Below are positions 1 through 5,981 of a stretch of 6,418 nt of DNA, piece by piece. The translations under genes and the position numbers were made by a program. Every line of letters starts with the position of its first letter. Position 1 is the first letter of the stretch. The notes under the pieces are model-generated. The model was given only the letters and a program-made list of their open reading frames with translations. It was not told where the DNA came from and did no database searches. This DNA is from an uncultured bacterium (GTDB taxonomy: Bacteria > Verrucomicrobiota > Lentisphaeria > Oligosphaerales > Oligosphaeraceae), in the NCBI GenBank assembly GCA_902783355.1, contig CACZQQ010000391.1, positions 1-6,418 on the forward strand, read 5' to 3'.

Positions 1-620
1 GGCGCGCCCTGCCGTTCGAAGTCGATGACCATGCCGTCCACGCCTGTCTCAAGCATCTCCTTGCCCAGCGCCAGCTTGTAGGCGCGGTAGACGGGATAGT
101 ACATGCTGGGGGTCGCCATGGGGTTGCCCGCATAGTCGTAGTCGGTCAGCTCGGGGTGCGCGTCCGTGTAGACGCTGCGCACGTTCTTGGACCAGCCGTG
201 CGCCTCCTCCAGCGGCGTGTACCACGCATAGACCTTGATGCCCAGCTTGTGGGCGTAGCTGACGGCCTCCGCCAGGGAGTTGAAGGTGCTGTAGTCCGCG
301 CCCTGCCCCGCGTAGTTGCCCGTCGTCACGCCGTCCACCTGGCTGGCGTAGAGGGCGTGCCCGCCGCCGAAGGTGCGCCACCAGACCGTGCGGATGCCGC
401 TGGCCGCCATCTCGTTGAGGACCATGCGGACGCCCGGCTCGCGGTTGTTGGCGTTGAAGAAGACGAGCCAGTCGGACCACGAGACCACCGCCGTCTGCGG
501 CGGGAAGTCCTTCCGGAGCCCCCAGATGGCATATGCCTCCGAGGGCCATTGCAGGTCGTTTCCGAAAGCCGCCAGCGCAGCCGCCAGCAGGCAGATTGCA
601 AAGAACATTCGTTTGTGCAT
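1..620 (-). CDS. Secreted family-10-like glycosyl hydrolase (GHL10/DUF187-type), C-terminus off window
   Basis: Read leftward from the ATG at 620, the frame stays open for 206 codons and leaves the window without a stop, so only the N-terminal part is seen. It begins with a signal peptide: basic start (MHKRM), a hydrophobic Leu/Ala core at residues 6-18 and a likely cleavage site near residue 20, so the product should be exported. The mature part looks like a TIM-barrel of the family-10-like glycosyl hydrolases: GIRTVWWRTFGGG at 75-87, GIKVYAWYTP at 127-136, an AHPEL motif at 154-158, and GVDGMVIDFE at 193-202, ending a beta strand with acidic D200 and E202. That succession (strand, 'HPE/D', acidic strand end) is known from GHL10-type enzymes; substrate cannot be read. 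The start is supported by GGGGAG six nt upstream. It follows the GntR regulator by 13 nt and is probably controlled by it. Catalytic role of D200/E202 is inference. Confidence 0.75.
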   Translation of the reverse strand, partial: MHKRMFFAICLLAAALAAFGNDLQWPSEAYAIWGLRKDFPPQTAVVSWSDWLVFFNANNREPGVRMVLNEMAASGIRTVWWRTFGGGHALYASQVDGVTTGNYAGQGADYSTFNSLAEAVSYAHKLGIKVYAWYTPLEEAHGWSKNVRSVYTDAHPELTDYDYAGNPMATPSMYYPVYRAYKLALGKEMLETGVDGMVIDFERQGA

Positions 621-626
621 GGTGGT

Positions 627-632
627 CTCCCC
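627..632 (-). promoter_or_regulatory. Shine-Dalgarno of the secreted hydrolase
   Basis: Reading leftward, GGGGAG sits six nt before the ATG at 620 and directly follows the TAA of the regulator gene (634-636). It fixes the start of the hydrolase and places both genes on one transcript. The regulator itself has no comparable site. Confidence 0.7.
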
Positions 633-633
633 G

Positions 634-1269
634 TTACAGGTTGATTTCCTCAAGAAGATGGCGTTTCGCCCACAGGACGTGCTCGCGCATCAGGCGCTCC
701 GCCAGCGCGGCGTCCGCCTTCCGCATGGCCTCCACGATCTCGCAGTGCCCGAAGGGGGTGCTTTCGGCACTGCGGTTGCGGCGGTAGTTGGGGGCGTAGA
801 AGCTGAAGGACTTGCGCATCAGCGCGATGTTTTCCAGAAACTCCTGCAGGTGCCGGTTGCCCGCGATGTTGATGAGCATCCCGTGGAAGCGCGCGTCGCA
901 CTCGGAGGCGCGGCGGCTGTCCTGCGTCTCCTGCGTCATGCGCAGCAGCTGCTGGTATTCCCCCGCCAGCTGCGACAGCTCGTCCAGCTGGCGCGACGAG
1001 ACGATCTGGCAGGCGCGGCCGCAGGCGAAGCCCTCCAGCGCCGCGCGCAGGTCGTAGATCTCGTTGATGTCGCGCAGCGAAAACTGGTGGAGGCTGATGC
1101 CGCGGCTACGGCAGCGGTCGATGAGCCCCTCCCCCTCCAGCGCCTTGAGCGCCTCGCGGACGGAGGCGCGGCACACGTGGAAGTGCGCCGCCAGCTCCGT
1201 CTCCGTCAGGTGCTTGCCGGGCACCAGGGCCGACATCAGGTAACTGCGGAGATGCTCTGTCAGGTTCAT
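634..1269 (-). CDS. GntR-family transcriptional regulator, FadR/FCD subfamily
   Basis: This 211-residue DNA-binding repressor or activator has the usual FCD-regulator length. Residues 4-62 form the winged helix-turn-helix: LTETELAAHF at 21-30 and the recognition-helix block VCRASVREALKALEGEGLI at 32-50, close to the family consensus. Residues about 66-208 are the all-helical FCD effector domain, and the metal/ligand residues known for this fold appear intact: D125 and H129 (DARFH), H175 (GHCEIV) and H197 (REHVLW). Such domains usually bind small carboxylates or sugar acids; the ligand here is unknown. The frame is open upstream to 1533, but that part is Arg/Ala-rich and lies across the promoter, so the ATG at 1269, which begins directly with the wHTH, is preferred. 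No Shine-Dalgarno is seen before it. Two matching operators in its own leader point to autoregulation. It heads a two-gene leftward unit and is divergent from the permease/rhamnosidase operon, which it may also control. Confidence 0.9.
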   Translation of the reverse strand: MNLTEHLRSYLMSALVPGKHLTETELAAHFHVCRASVREALKALEGEGLIDRCRSRGISLHQFSLRDINEIYDLRAALEGFACGRACQIVSSRQLDELSQLAGEYQQLLRMTQETQDSRRASECDARFHGMLINIAGNRHLQEFLENIALMRKSFSFYAPNYRRNRSAESTPFGHCEIVEAMRKADAALAERLMREHVLWAKRHLLEEINL

Positions 1270-1275
1270 GGAAGG

Positions 1276-1290
1276 CTTGTTTGACAAAAG
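1276..1290. promoter_or_regulatory. Operator O2 for the GntR/FCD regulator (TTGT-N3-ACAA)
   Basis: The core TTGTTTGACAA at 1277-1287 fits the TTGT-N3-ACAA half-site pattern typical of FadR/FCD regulators. It lies 7 nt before the regulator's ATG, in the untranslated leader. Its centre (1282) is 22 bp from that of O1 (1304), about two helical turns, so both would be on the same DNA face. Binding by the adjacent regulator is inferred. Confidence 0.6.
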
Positions 1291-1296
1291 GGTTTT

Positions 1297-1311
1297 CTTT
1301 GTCGGACAAAG
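1297..1311. promoter_or_regulatory. Operator O1 for the GntR/FCD regulator (perfect inverted repeat)
   Basis: CTTTGTC-G-GACAAAG is a perfect 7-bp inverted repeat around a single central base (1304). Its core TTGTCGGACAA matches the FCD-type consensus TTGT-N3-ACAA. It starts right after the -10 box of the leftward promoter and covers the expected transcription start near 1307, a position from which a bound repressor would block initiation. The neighbouring FCD regulator is the obvious candidate to bind; this is inference. Confidence 0.75.
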
Positions 1312-1313
1312 AG

Positions 1314-1341
1314 AATATAGCACGCTGTGAAGGTTTGTCAA
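1314..1341 (-). promoter_or_regulatory. Sigma70-type promoter of the regulator-hydrolase unit
   Basis: Read leftward, TTGACA (1341 to 1336) is a perfect -35 box, followed by a 16-bp spacer and TATATT (1319 to 1314) as the -10 box. Transcription should begin around 1307, giving a leader of about 38 nt to the ATG at 1269. Operator O1 overlaps this start and O2 lies in the leader. It is the only clear promoter in the window. Confidence 0.8.
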
Positions 1342-1550
1342 GGCTGGGCGCCCTTTTTTAGGGGCGGCCGCAGCCGTCCGCACAGGACGGCGTGCCTGAC
1401 GGGCTTGCACGGCAACTTTCTTCCGCCCACCGTCCTGAGTGTCCGCCCGCGGCCGTGCACGCCGCCGCATAGGCTTTCTCTCTATTTTAATTGACTTTTG
1501 CTCAAAAAACAAGCCCCTGCCCGCAAAAAACACAATACATTAAGCCCATC
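1342..1550. other. Divergent intergenic region with overlapping inverted repeats
   Basis: This is the non-coding stretch between the leftward promoter and the rightward operon. A perfect 7-bp stem with a 5-nt loop sits at 1373-1391 (GCCGTCC / GGACGGC). Its right arm can alternatively pair over 8 bp (CAGGACGG 1383-1390) with CCGTCCTG at 1430-1437. A further 8-bp pair joins TGCACGGC (1406-1413) to GCCGTGCA (1452-1459). No T-tract follows these, so they are not ordinary terminators. The last 75 nt are AT-rich, with TTGACT at 1491 and TACATT at 1536 but at wrong spacing for a sigma70 promoter, plus TTTTG-CT-CAAAA at 1496-1507. The promoter of the rightward operon should lie here but I cannot place it. 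Confidence 0.45.
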
Positions 1551-2003
1551 ATGCGCGATTCCGCGAAAAAACTCTTGTTGTCGCATTTGCGGGCGGGGCA
1601 GCTTGTCGGTCTCATCGGCGCCGGAGCGCTGTGCGAGGAGGTGCGCGCCCTGGCCGTCGAGGCGGGCGCGGCGCGCGTCCTTGTCTGCGATCCGGCCGCC
1701 GCCAGCGAGGAGGCCGCCGACATGAGCGGCGAATTCTTCGCGCTGTGGGGCAACGGCATGGGCGGCTGCCCCCTGACAGGCGAAGGGCTCGAGGCCTACC
1801 TGCCGATTGAGAGCCTCGCCGCCGTCGGCCTGCTCGTGGTCACGGCACCGCCTGAGATACCTCTTCCACTTGCATTGCATGGAGTTGTCACCACAGCCTT
1901 TCTGGCACGGTGTCCACCGACAACCGCCCTGCTCTGCCTGGGCCACGCCGCCGTCCTTTCCGAAGAAGCCCGCCGCGACCCGCGCGTCATCCACCCGACT
2001 TGA
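1551..2003 (+). CDS. Small Rossmann-like protein, resembles the NAD-binding half of 2-hydroxyacid dehydrogenases
   Basis: This 150-residue protein is not firmly recognised. Residues 18-49 read as a Rossmann first half: hydrophobic strand, G23-A-G25 glycine turn, helix, then strand ARVLVCDP ending in D47, an acidic residue of the type that binds the NAD ribose. Residues 83-103 (LPIESLAAVGLLVVTAPPE) and 115-139 resemble later strands of D-2-hydroxyacid dehydrogenases such as PdxB, but the catalytic Arg/Glu/His segments and the substrate domain are absent, so it is too short to be a complete enzyme of that family (300-plus residues). The start at 1551 is preferred over an upstream TTG (1491) because the Rossmann core begins near it; no Shine-Dalgarno is visible. 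Its TGA overlaps the Shine-Dalgarno of the permease, so the two are probably co-translated. Codons 99-124 are unusually A/T-ended. It may be a stand-alone cofactor-binding or sensing protein, or a decayed dehydrogenase. Confidence 0.6.
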   Translation: MRDSAKKLLLSHLRAGQLVGLIGAGALCEEVRALAVEAGAARVLVCDPAAASEEAADMSGEFFALWGNGMGGCPLTGEGLEAYLPIESLAAVGLLVVTAPPEIPLPLALHGVVTTAFLARCPPTTALLCLGHAAVLSEEARRDPRVIHPT

Positions 2004-2005
2004 GG
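2002..2005 (+). promoter_or_regulatory. Shine-Dalgarno of the permease, overlapping the upstream stop
   Basis: GAGG lies six nt before the ATG at 2012 and shares GA with the TGA stop (2001-2003) of the Rossmann-like gene. This supports the 2012 start over the open but Pro/Arg-rich frame upstream, and suggests translational coupling. Confidence 0.6.
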
Positions 2006-2011
2006 CCCTTC

Positions 2012-3271
2012 ATGCCTTCAGACGATACCACAACCCGTCCCAGCCTCCGCACGGCGGTCCTCCTCTTCGTGCCGCTGCTCTTCATCTACTCGGCCAGCTT
2101 CTTCCAGCGCTCCGGCATCCCCGGCACCATTTTCGGCCGGCTGCAGGAGGCCGGACTGGACGCCGTCCAGATCTCGCTCGTCAGCTCGTTCTACATCTGG
2201 GTCTACGCCGTCTCGCAGCTCTTCGTGGGGATGCTGGCGGACAAGTACGGCGGCGTGCGGCTCATCCGCGTCGGCGGCCTCCTGCTGGTCGCCGGCTCGC
2301 TCCTCTTCCCCTGCGTGCGGAACCCCTTCCTCCTCTATCTGGCGCGCGCGCTGACGGGGCTCGGCTCGGGCACCGTCTTCCTGAGCCTGCTGGCGGAGGC
2401 GGCGCGCTGCTTCGAACGAAAGAACTACCCCACGGTGCTGGGCATCATCTACGCCTCCGCCTACATGGGCGGCCTCTTCGCGACGCTTCCCTTCGCATGG
2501 CTCTGCGAGCATTTCCCGTGGCGCACCGTCCTTGTCACCATCGGCCTGCTGACCGCCCTCGCCTACGCGCTCTTCCAGGCCATCTCGCTGCGCAACCCGC
2601 CGCCGCCCGCCCGCGAGGCCCCGCTCTCCCTGCGCCCCCTGCTGAAGATCCTGCGCAATCCGCACAGCTGGCACGTAACCCTCTCCTACGTCCTCATCTA
2701 CGCCAACTACTTCGTCCTGCAATCCGTCTTCGGCATGAAGTTCCTCCAGGACTTCGCGGGCTTCTCGGCGACGGCCGCCTCCGCCGTCATCTTCGCCGGC
2801 ACGATCGTCTGCGTGGCGGGCGTGCTTCTCTGCGGGCCGCTCTGCCGCCTCATGGGACACAGGCGCAAGCCCCTGCTGATCTGCTGCCCCGTCGCCAGCC
2901 TCACGGCCAGCCTCACCCTGCTGGCCGCCACCGCCTTCCACCTGCCGCCCTTCTTCTTCGCAGCGGCCTACACCCTCTTCGCGGCCTCCTCCAGCTGCCC
3001 CGCCCTCAACATCCTTCTCCTGCAGGAACTCAACTCGCGGGACGTCGTTGCCCTGGCCCCCAGCTTCAACAACACCTTCACCTACTTGATGGTGCCCGTG
3101 CTGACGACCATCGTCGGCCTCTGCCTGAAATGCTTCCCCAGGCCGGCGGAGACCGCCTCCTACTCGCCCAGCGCCTACATGACCGCCTTCGCCTGCATGG
3201 CGCTCCTGGCCATCGGCGCCCTCGCCGCCGCCCTCAGAATCCCCGAGACAAAAGGGGAATATAAAGCATAA
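2012..3271 (+). CDS. MFS permease, probable sugar or glycoside importer
   Basis: This 419-residue integral inner-membrane transporter has the expected MFS length. Twelve hydrophobic segments can be drawn at about 14-31, 52-72, 84-103, 106-130, 141-160, 168-188, then after a Pro-rich central cytoplasmic loop (189-218) at 219-239, 255-277, 286-308, 311-333, 345-370 and 388-408. Between segments 2 and 3 is the MFS signature motif A, GMLADKYGGVRLIRVGG at 73-89, with D77 and R83. The C-terminus ends IPETKGEYKA, and a PETKG ending is common in sugar-type MFS porters. The likely role is proton- or cation-coupled uptake. The substrate is not visible in sequence, but the next gene is a cytoplasmic rhamnosidase, so a rhamnoside or small rhamnose-containing oligosaccharide is the best inference. 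The frame is open back to 1910, but that extension is Pro/Arg-rich, overlaps the previous gene and lacks its own ribosome site. Confidence 0.88.
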   Translation: MPSDDTTTRPSLRTAVLLFVPLLFIYSASFFQRSGIPGTIFGRLQEAGLDAVQISLVSSFYIWVYAVSQLFVGMLADKYGGVRLIRVGGLLLVAGSLLFPCVRNPFLLYLARALTGLGSGTVFLSLLAEAARCFERKNYPTVLGIIYASAYMGGLFATLPFAWLCEHFPWRTVLVTIGLLTALAYALFQAISLRNPPPPAREAPLSLRPLLKILRNPHSWHVTLSYVLIYANYFVLQSVFGMKFLQDFAGFSATAASAVIFAGTIVCVAGVLLCGPLCRLMGHRRKPLLICCPVASLTASLTLLAATAFHLPPFFFAAAYTLFAASSSCPALNILLLQELNSRDVVALAPSFNNTFTYLMVPVLTTIVGLCLKCFPRPAETASYSPSAYMTAFACMALLAIGALAAALRIPETKGEYKA

Positions 3272-3310
3272 CTTTTTGCATACCAATAAGTTAAATACAA
3301 ATAGGACCCC
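3272..3310 (+). promoter_or_regulatory. AT-rich spacer with ribosome binding site before the rhamnosidase
   Basis: This 39-nt gap is strikingly AT-rich compared with the flanking genes. AGGA at 3303-3306, four nt before the ATG at 3311, is a plausible though closely spaced Shine-Dalgarno. TACAAA (3296-3301) with a TTTTTG (3273-3278) 17 bp upstream could be a weak promoter, but it is far from consensus. No hairpin or T-tract terminator is present, so read-through from the permease gene is expected. Confidence 0.4.
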
Positions 3311-5971
3311 ATGAAAGACATCTCCCTTCCGCATCGCGCCCACAGGCACGACCACAGCAGAACACCTGCCATCTACGGTCTGCAAGTCGAATACAAGACA
3401 AATCCGCTGGGCATTGACGAACCAAGACCGCGCTTCTCCTATCTCCTTTCCAACGTCGACTCCCAGACGGAGCGCCAGCTCCAGGTCCTGTCGCCGGACG
3501 GCAAGACCTACTGGGACAGCGGCTGGGTCAAGGAGGGCGAGACGCTGCTGATCCCCTACGAGGGGCCGGCGCTGCAACCCTTCACGCGCTACGCGTGGCG
3601 CGTCCGCGCCAAAGGCGACGCGGGGGAGGAGACCGCGTGGAGCGATGAAGAGGCGTGGTTCGAGACCGGCTTCATGGGGACGCCATGGCCGGCCAAGTGG
3701 ATCCGCTCCCGCCTGCTGGACGGCAACGGCATGATCTGCCCCATTTTCGACAAGTGCTTCTCCCTGGAAAGCGGCCATGGCCGCGTCAAGAGCGCCCGCT
3801 TCTACGGCACCGCCTTCGGCTGCTACGAGGCGCTTCTGAACGGACAGGCAGTCACCGACGCGCAGATGCTGCCCGGCTGGACGGACTACTTCTATCGCGT
3901 TCAATACCAGTGCTTTGACATCACAGCACTTCTCAAGCGCGGCGAGAACAGGCTGAATCTGACGCTGGCTCCAGGCTGGCACAGCGGACGCATCGCCACC
4001 ATCTGGAACCAGGGCAGGAAGCTCTTCCCGCAGCCGCCCTCCCTCATGGCCCTGCTCCGCATCGTCTTCGCCGACGGACATGTCCAGACGCTCGGGACGG
4101 ACGCCTCCTTCCGCTGCAACTTCTCCGGCCCCCTCCGCTTCAGCGACATCTACGACGGCGAGTTCTACGAGGCGGAACGCTCGATGGCCTATCTGGACGA
4201 CCCGCTGAACGCCTCCACATGGGCGGCCTCCATAGAGACCGAATGCGACACGCCCGTCGTGTGGAACGCGGGCGCCCTGACGCGCGTCCTGCAGACGCGC
4301 CGCCTCGTCTCCATCACGAAGCGCGGCAATGTCCATCTGCTGGACTTCGGGCAGAACCTGACAGGACGCGAGATCCTGCATCTGCGCAAGGCACCCCGTG
4401 GCTGCGCCATCACCGTCCGCCACGGCGAGATGCTCAACAAGGACGGCTCCCTCTATACCGACAACCTGCGCAGCGCCCGCGCCACGACCACCTACGTCTG
4501 CAAGGGCGGCGACGCGGAAGAGTACCAGCCGCATTTCACCTTCTTCGGCTTCCGCTACCTCGAAATCACAGGCTGGCCGGGCCGCATGACGGCCGCCTCC
4601 GTCGAGGCCGCCGTCCTCTCCAGCGACCTGCAACGGACCGGCTTCTTCAACTGCTCCGACGACCTCGTCAACGCGCTCTACGAGAACACGGGCTGGGGCC
4701 TGCGCTCCAACTTCCTCGACGTGCCCACCGACTGTCCGCAGCGCGACGAACGCTTCGGCTGGACAGGCGACACGCAGGTCTTCTGCAACGTCGCCACCTA
4801 CAACGTCGCCGCCGGCGCCTTCTACACCAAATGGCTGGGCGACATGAACAAATACGCGGAGGAACTCGGCTTCTACCCCGACATCATGCCGCAGCACTTC
4901 CCCTGCTTCGCCACCGGCAAGGGCACGACCGGCTGGGGGGACGCCGGCCTCATCGTCCCCTGGACCCTCTATGTCAAATACGGCGACACGCGCCTGCTGG
5001 AGCAGGGCTTCAAGGGGATGCGCGCGCATCTGGATTCGCAGCTGAAGGCCGCCGGCAAGGAGCTCGTCGGCAAGACATGCACCTACGGCGACTGGCTGAA
5101 TATCAACGTGACCACCAGCAAGGAGTACATCGCGACCGCCTACATGGCGGGCATGGCGCGGCTGCTCTCCCGCATCGCCACCGTCATCGGCAAGAAGGCC
5201 GCCGCCAAGACCGCCCTTGTACAGTACAATAATATAAGAGAGGCCTTCCAGAGGCATTTCGTGGACAAGCAGGGCGTCAAGGAGCACACGCAGTGCGCCT
5301 ACCTGCTGGCGCTGCACTTCGACCTGCTGCCGGAGGCGCTGGTGGAGCCGACTGTGAAGGCGCTGGTGGAGGACATCCGCGTCACCCAGAAGCTGCATCT
5401 CTCCACGGGCTTCCTCGGCACGCCGCTCCTCCTGCCCGTCCTGACGCGCTTCGGCCAGCTCGACACCGCCTACGACCTCCTCCTCCAGACGACCTACCCC
5501 AGCTGGCTCTATCCCGTCACGCAGGGCGCCACCACCATGTGGGAGCGCTGGAACAGCTACACCAAGAAGGACGGCTTCGGCGACGTCGGCATGAACTCCT
5601 TCAACCACTACGCCTACGGCGCGGTCGCCGAATGGTTCTACGAGACCATCGCGGGCATCCGCCCCATCGAGGCGCCGGACGCGGTCGGCTTCAAACGCTT
5701 CGCCCTCGCCCCGAAGCCCGATGCGCATCTCGACCACGCCGACACCTTCTTCAACTCGCCCCGCGGCCCTATCGTCTCCGCCTGGGACCGCAACGACACG
5801 GAAAAGACCCTCACCTGGCACTTCTTCGTGCCGAGCAACACCACCGCCGTCGTGACGCTCCCGCACACGGAAATCCTCTCCTTCAACGGCGCGCACGCCC
5901 TCGAGCCCAACGGCGACGGCACCTACACGGCCCGCCCGGGCGAATACCTCCTCATCCTCCTCGACAAATAG
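3311..5971 (+). CDS. GH78 alpha-L-rhamnosidase, cytoplasmic
   Basis: This complete 886-residue enzyme hydrolyses terminal alpha-L-rhamnose by inversion (family knowledge). Order: N-terminal beta-sandwich starting LQVEYKTNPLGIDEPRPRFSY (24-44, typical GH78 start) to about 120; Bac_rhamnosid_N-like domain about 125-330, beginning at WPAKWIR; concanavalin-like domain about 335-440 (LLDFGQNLTGRE 343-354); (alpha/alpha)6 catalytic barrel about 445-790; C-terminal beta domain about 792-880. In the barrel, DVPTDCPQRDERFGWTGD (470-487) carries the expected general acid E480 with acidic D474, D479 and D487. GWGDAG (541-546) and YGDWL (592-596) are family blocks, and TTMWERW (741-747) holds the proposed base E745. 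All key residues are intact. No signal peptide is present; the first 20 residues are His-rich (H8, H11, H13, H15). It follows the permease, fitting intracellular cleavage of imported rhamnosides. Codons are G/C-ended except for a short patch near 5217-5241. Confidence 0.95.
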   Translation: MKDISLPHRAHRHDHSRTPAIYGLQVEYKTNPLGIDEPRPRFSYLLSNVDSQTERQLQVLSPDGKTYWDSGWVKEGETLLIPYEGPALQPFTRYAWRVRAKGDAGEETAWSDEEAWFETGFMGTPWPAKWIRSRLLDGNGMICPIFDKCFSLESGHGRVKSARFYGTAFGCYEALLNGQAVTDAQMLPGWTDYFYRVQYQCFDITALLKRGENRLNLTLAPGWHSGRIATIWNQGRKLFPQPPSLMALLRIVFADGHVQTLGTDASFRCNFSGPLRFSDIYDGEFYEAERSMAYLDDPLNASTWAASIETECDTPVVWNAGALTRVLQTRRLVSITKRGNVHLLDFGQNLTGREILHLRKAPRGCAITVRHGEMLNKDGSLYTDNLRSARATTTYVCKGGDAEEYQPHFTFFGFRYLEITGWPGRMTAASVEAAVLSSDLQRTGFFNCSDDLVNALYENTGWGLRSNFLDVPTDCPQRDERFGWTGDTQVFCNVATYNVAAGAFYTKWLGDMNKYAEELGFYPDIMPQHFPCFATGKGTTGWGDAGLIVPWTLYVKYGDTRLLEQGFKGMRAHLDSQLKAAGKELVGKTCTYGDWLNINVTTSKEYIATAYMAGMARLLSRIATVIGKKAAAKTALVQYNNIREAFQRHFVDKQGVKEHTQCAYLLALHFDLLPEALVEPTVKALVEDIRVTQKLHLSTGFLGTPLLLPVLTRFGQLDTAYDLLLQTTYPSWLYPVTQGATTMWERWNSYTKKDGFGDVGMNSFNHYAYGAVAEWFYETIAGIRPIEAPDAVGFKRFALAPKPDAHLDHADTFFNSPRGPIVSAWDRNDTEKTLTWHFFVPSNTTAVVTLPHTEILSFNGAHALEPNGDGTYTARPGEYLLILLDK
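5217..5229. repeat. Perfect 13-bp palindrome inside the rhamnosidase gene
   Basis: TTGTAC-A-GTACAA is a perfect 6-bp inverted repeat around one central A (5223). It sits in the only clearly AT-rich stretch of the gene (to about 5241, codons for LVQYNNIRE). The outer TTGT...ACAA resembles the operator half-sites at 1277-1311 but with a 5-nt rather than 3-nt centre. Function is unknown; it may be chance. Confidence 0.4.
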
Positions 5972-5974
5972 GAG
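5970..5974 (+). promoter_or_regulatory. Shine-Dalgarno of the GH20-like gene, overlapping the rhamnosidase stop
   Basis: AGGAG lies seven nt before the ATG at 5982 and shares AG with the TAG stop (5969-5971) of the rhamnosidase gene. It fixes the start of the next gene and indicates coupled translation in one operon. Confidence 0.75.
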
Positions 5975-5981
5975 CCGCTCC

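Noticed and set aside
373..1284. A 303-codon plus-strand frame opposite the hydrolase and the regulator
   Set aside because: It is an antisense shadow of two recognisable minus-strand genes and has no domain of its own.
1281..1309. TTGACA at 1281-1286 as a rightward -35 box
   Set aside because: At 17 to 18 bp spacing there are only GGACAA/GACAAA, which are poor -10 boxes. The TTGACA is better explained as part of operator O2.
1346..1364. GGGCGCCC followed by TTTTTT as a rightward terminator
   Set aside because: The GC palindrome has no room for a loop and no transcription unit ends there; the region lies between divergent genes.
1270..1533. N-terminal extension of the regulator up to 1533
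   Set aside because: The added residues are Arg/Ala/Lys-rich without a domain, and the extension crosses the promoter and both operators.
1807..3264. A 485-codon plus-strand frame overlapping the permease
   Set aside because: It is Arg/Pro/His/Leu-rich, as expected of a shifted frame in GC-rich DNA. The overlapping frame gives a clean 12-TM MFS protein.
3909..3930. AGTGCT / AGCACT inverted repeat in the rhamnosidase gene
   Set aside because: It is a short 6-bp pair with a 10-nt loop inside ordinary coding sequence, expected by chance.
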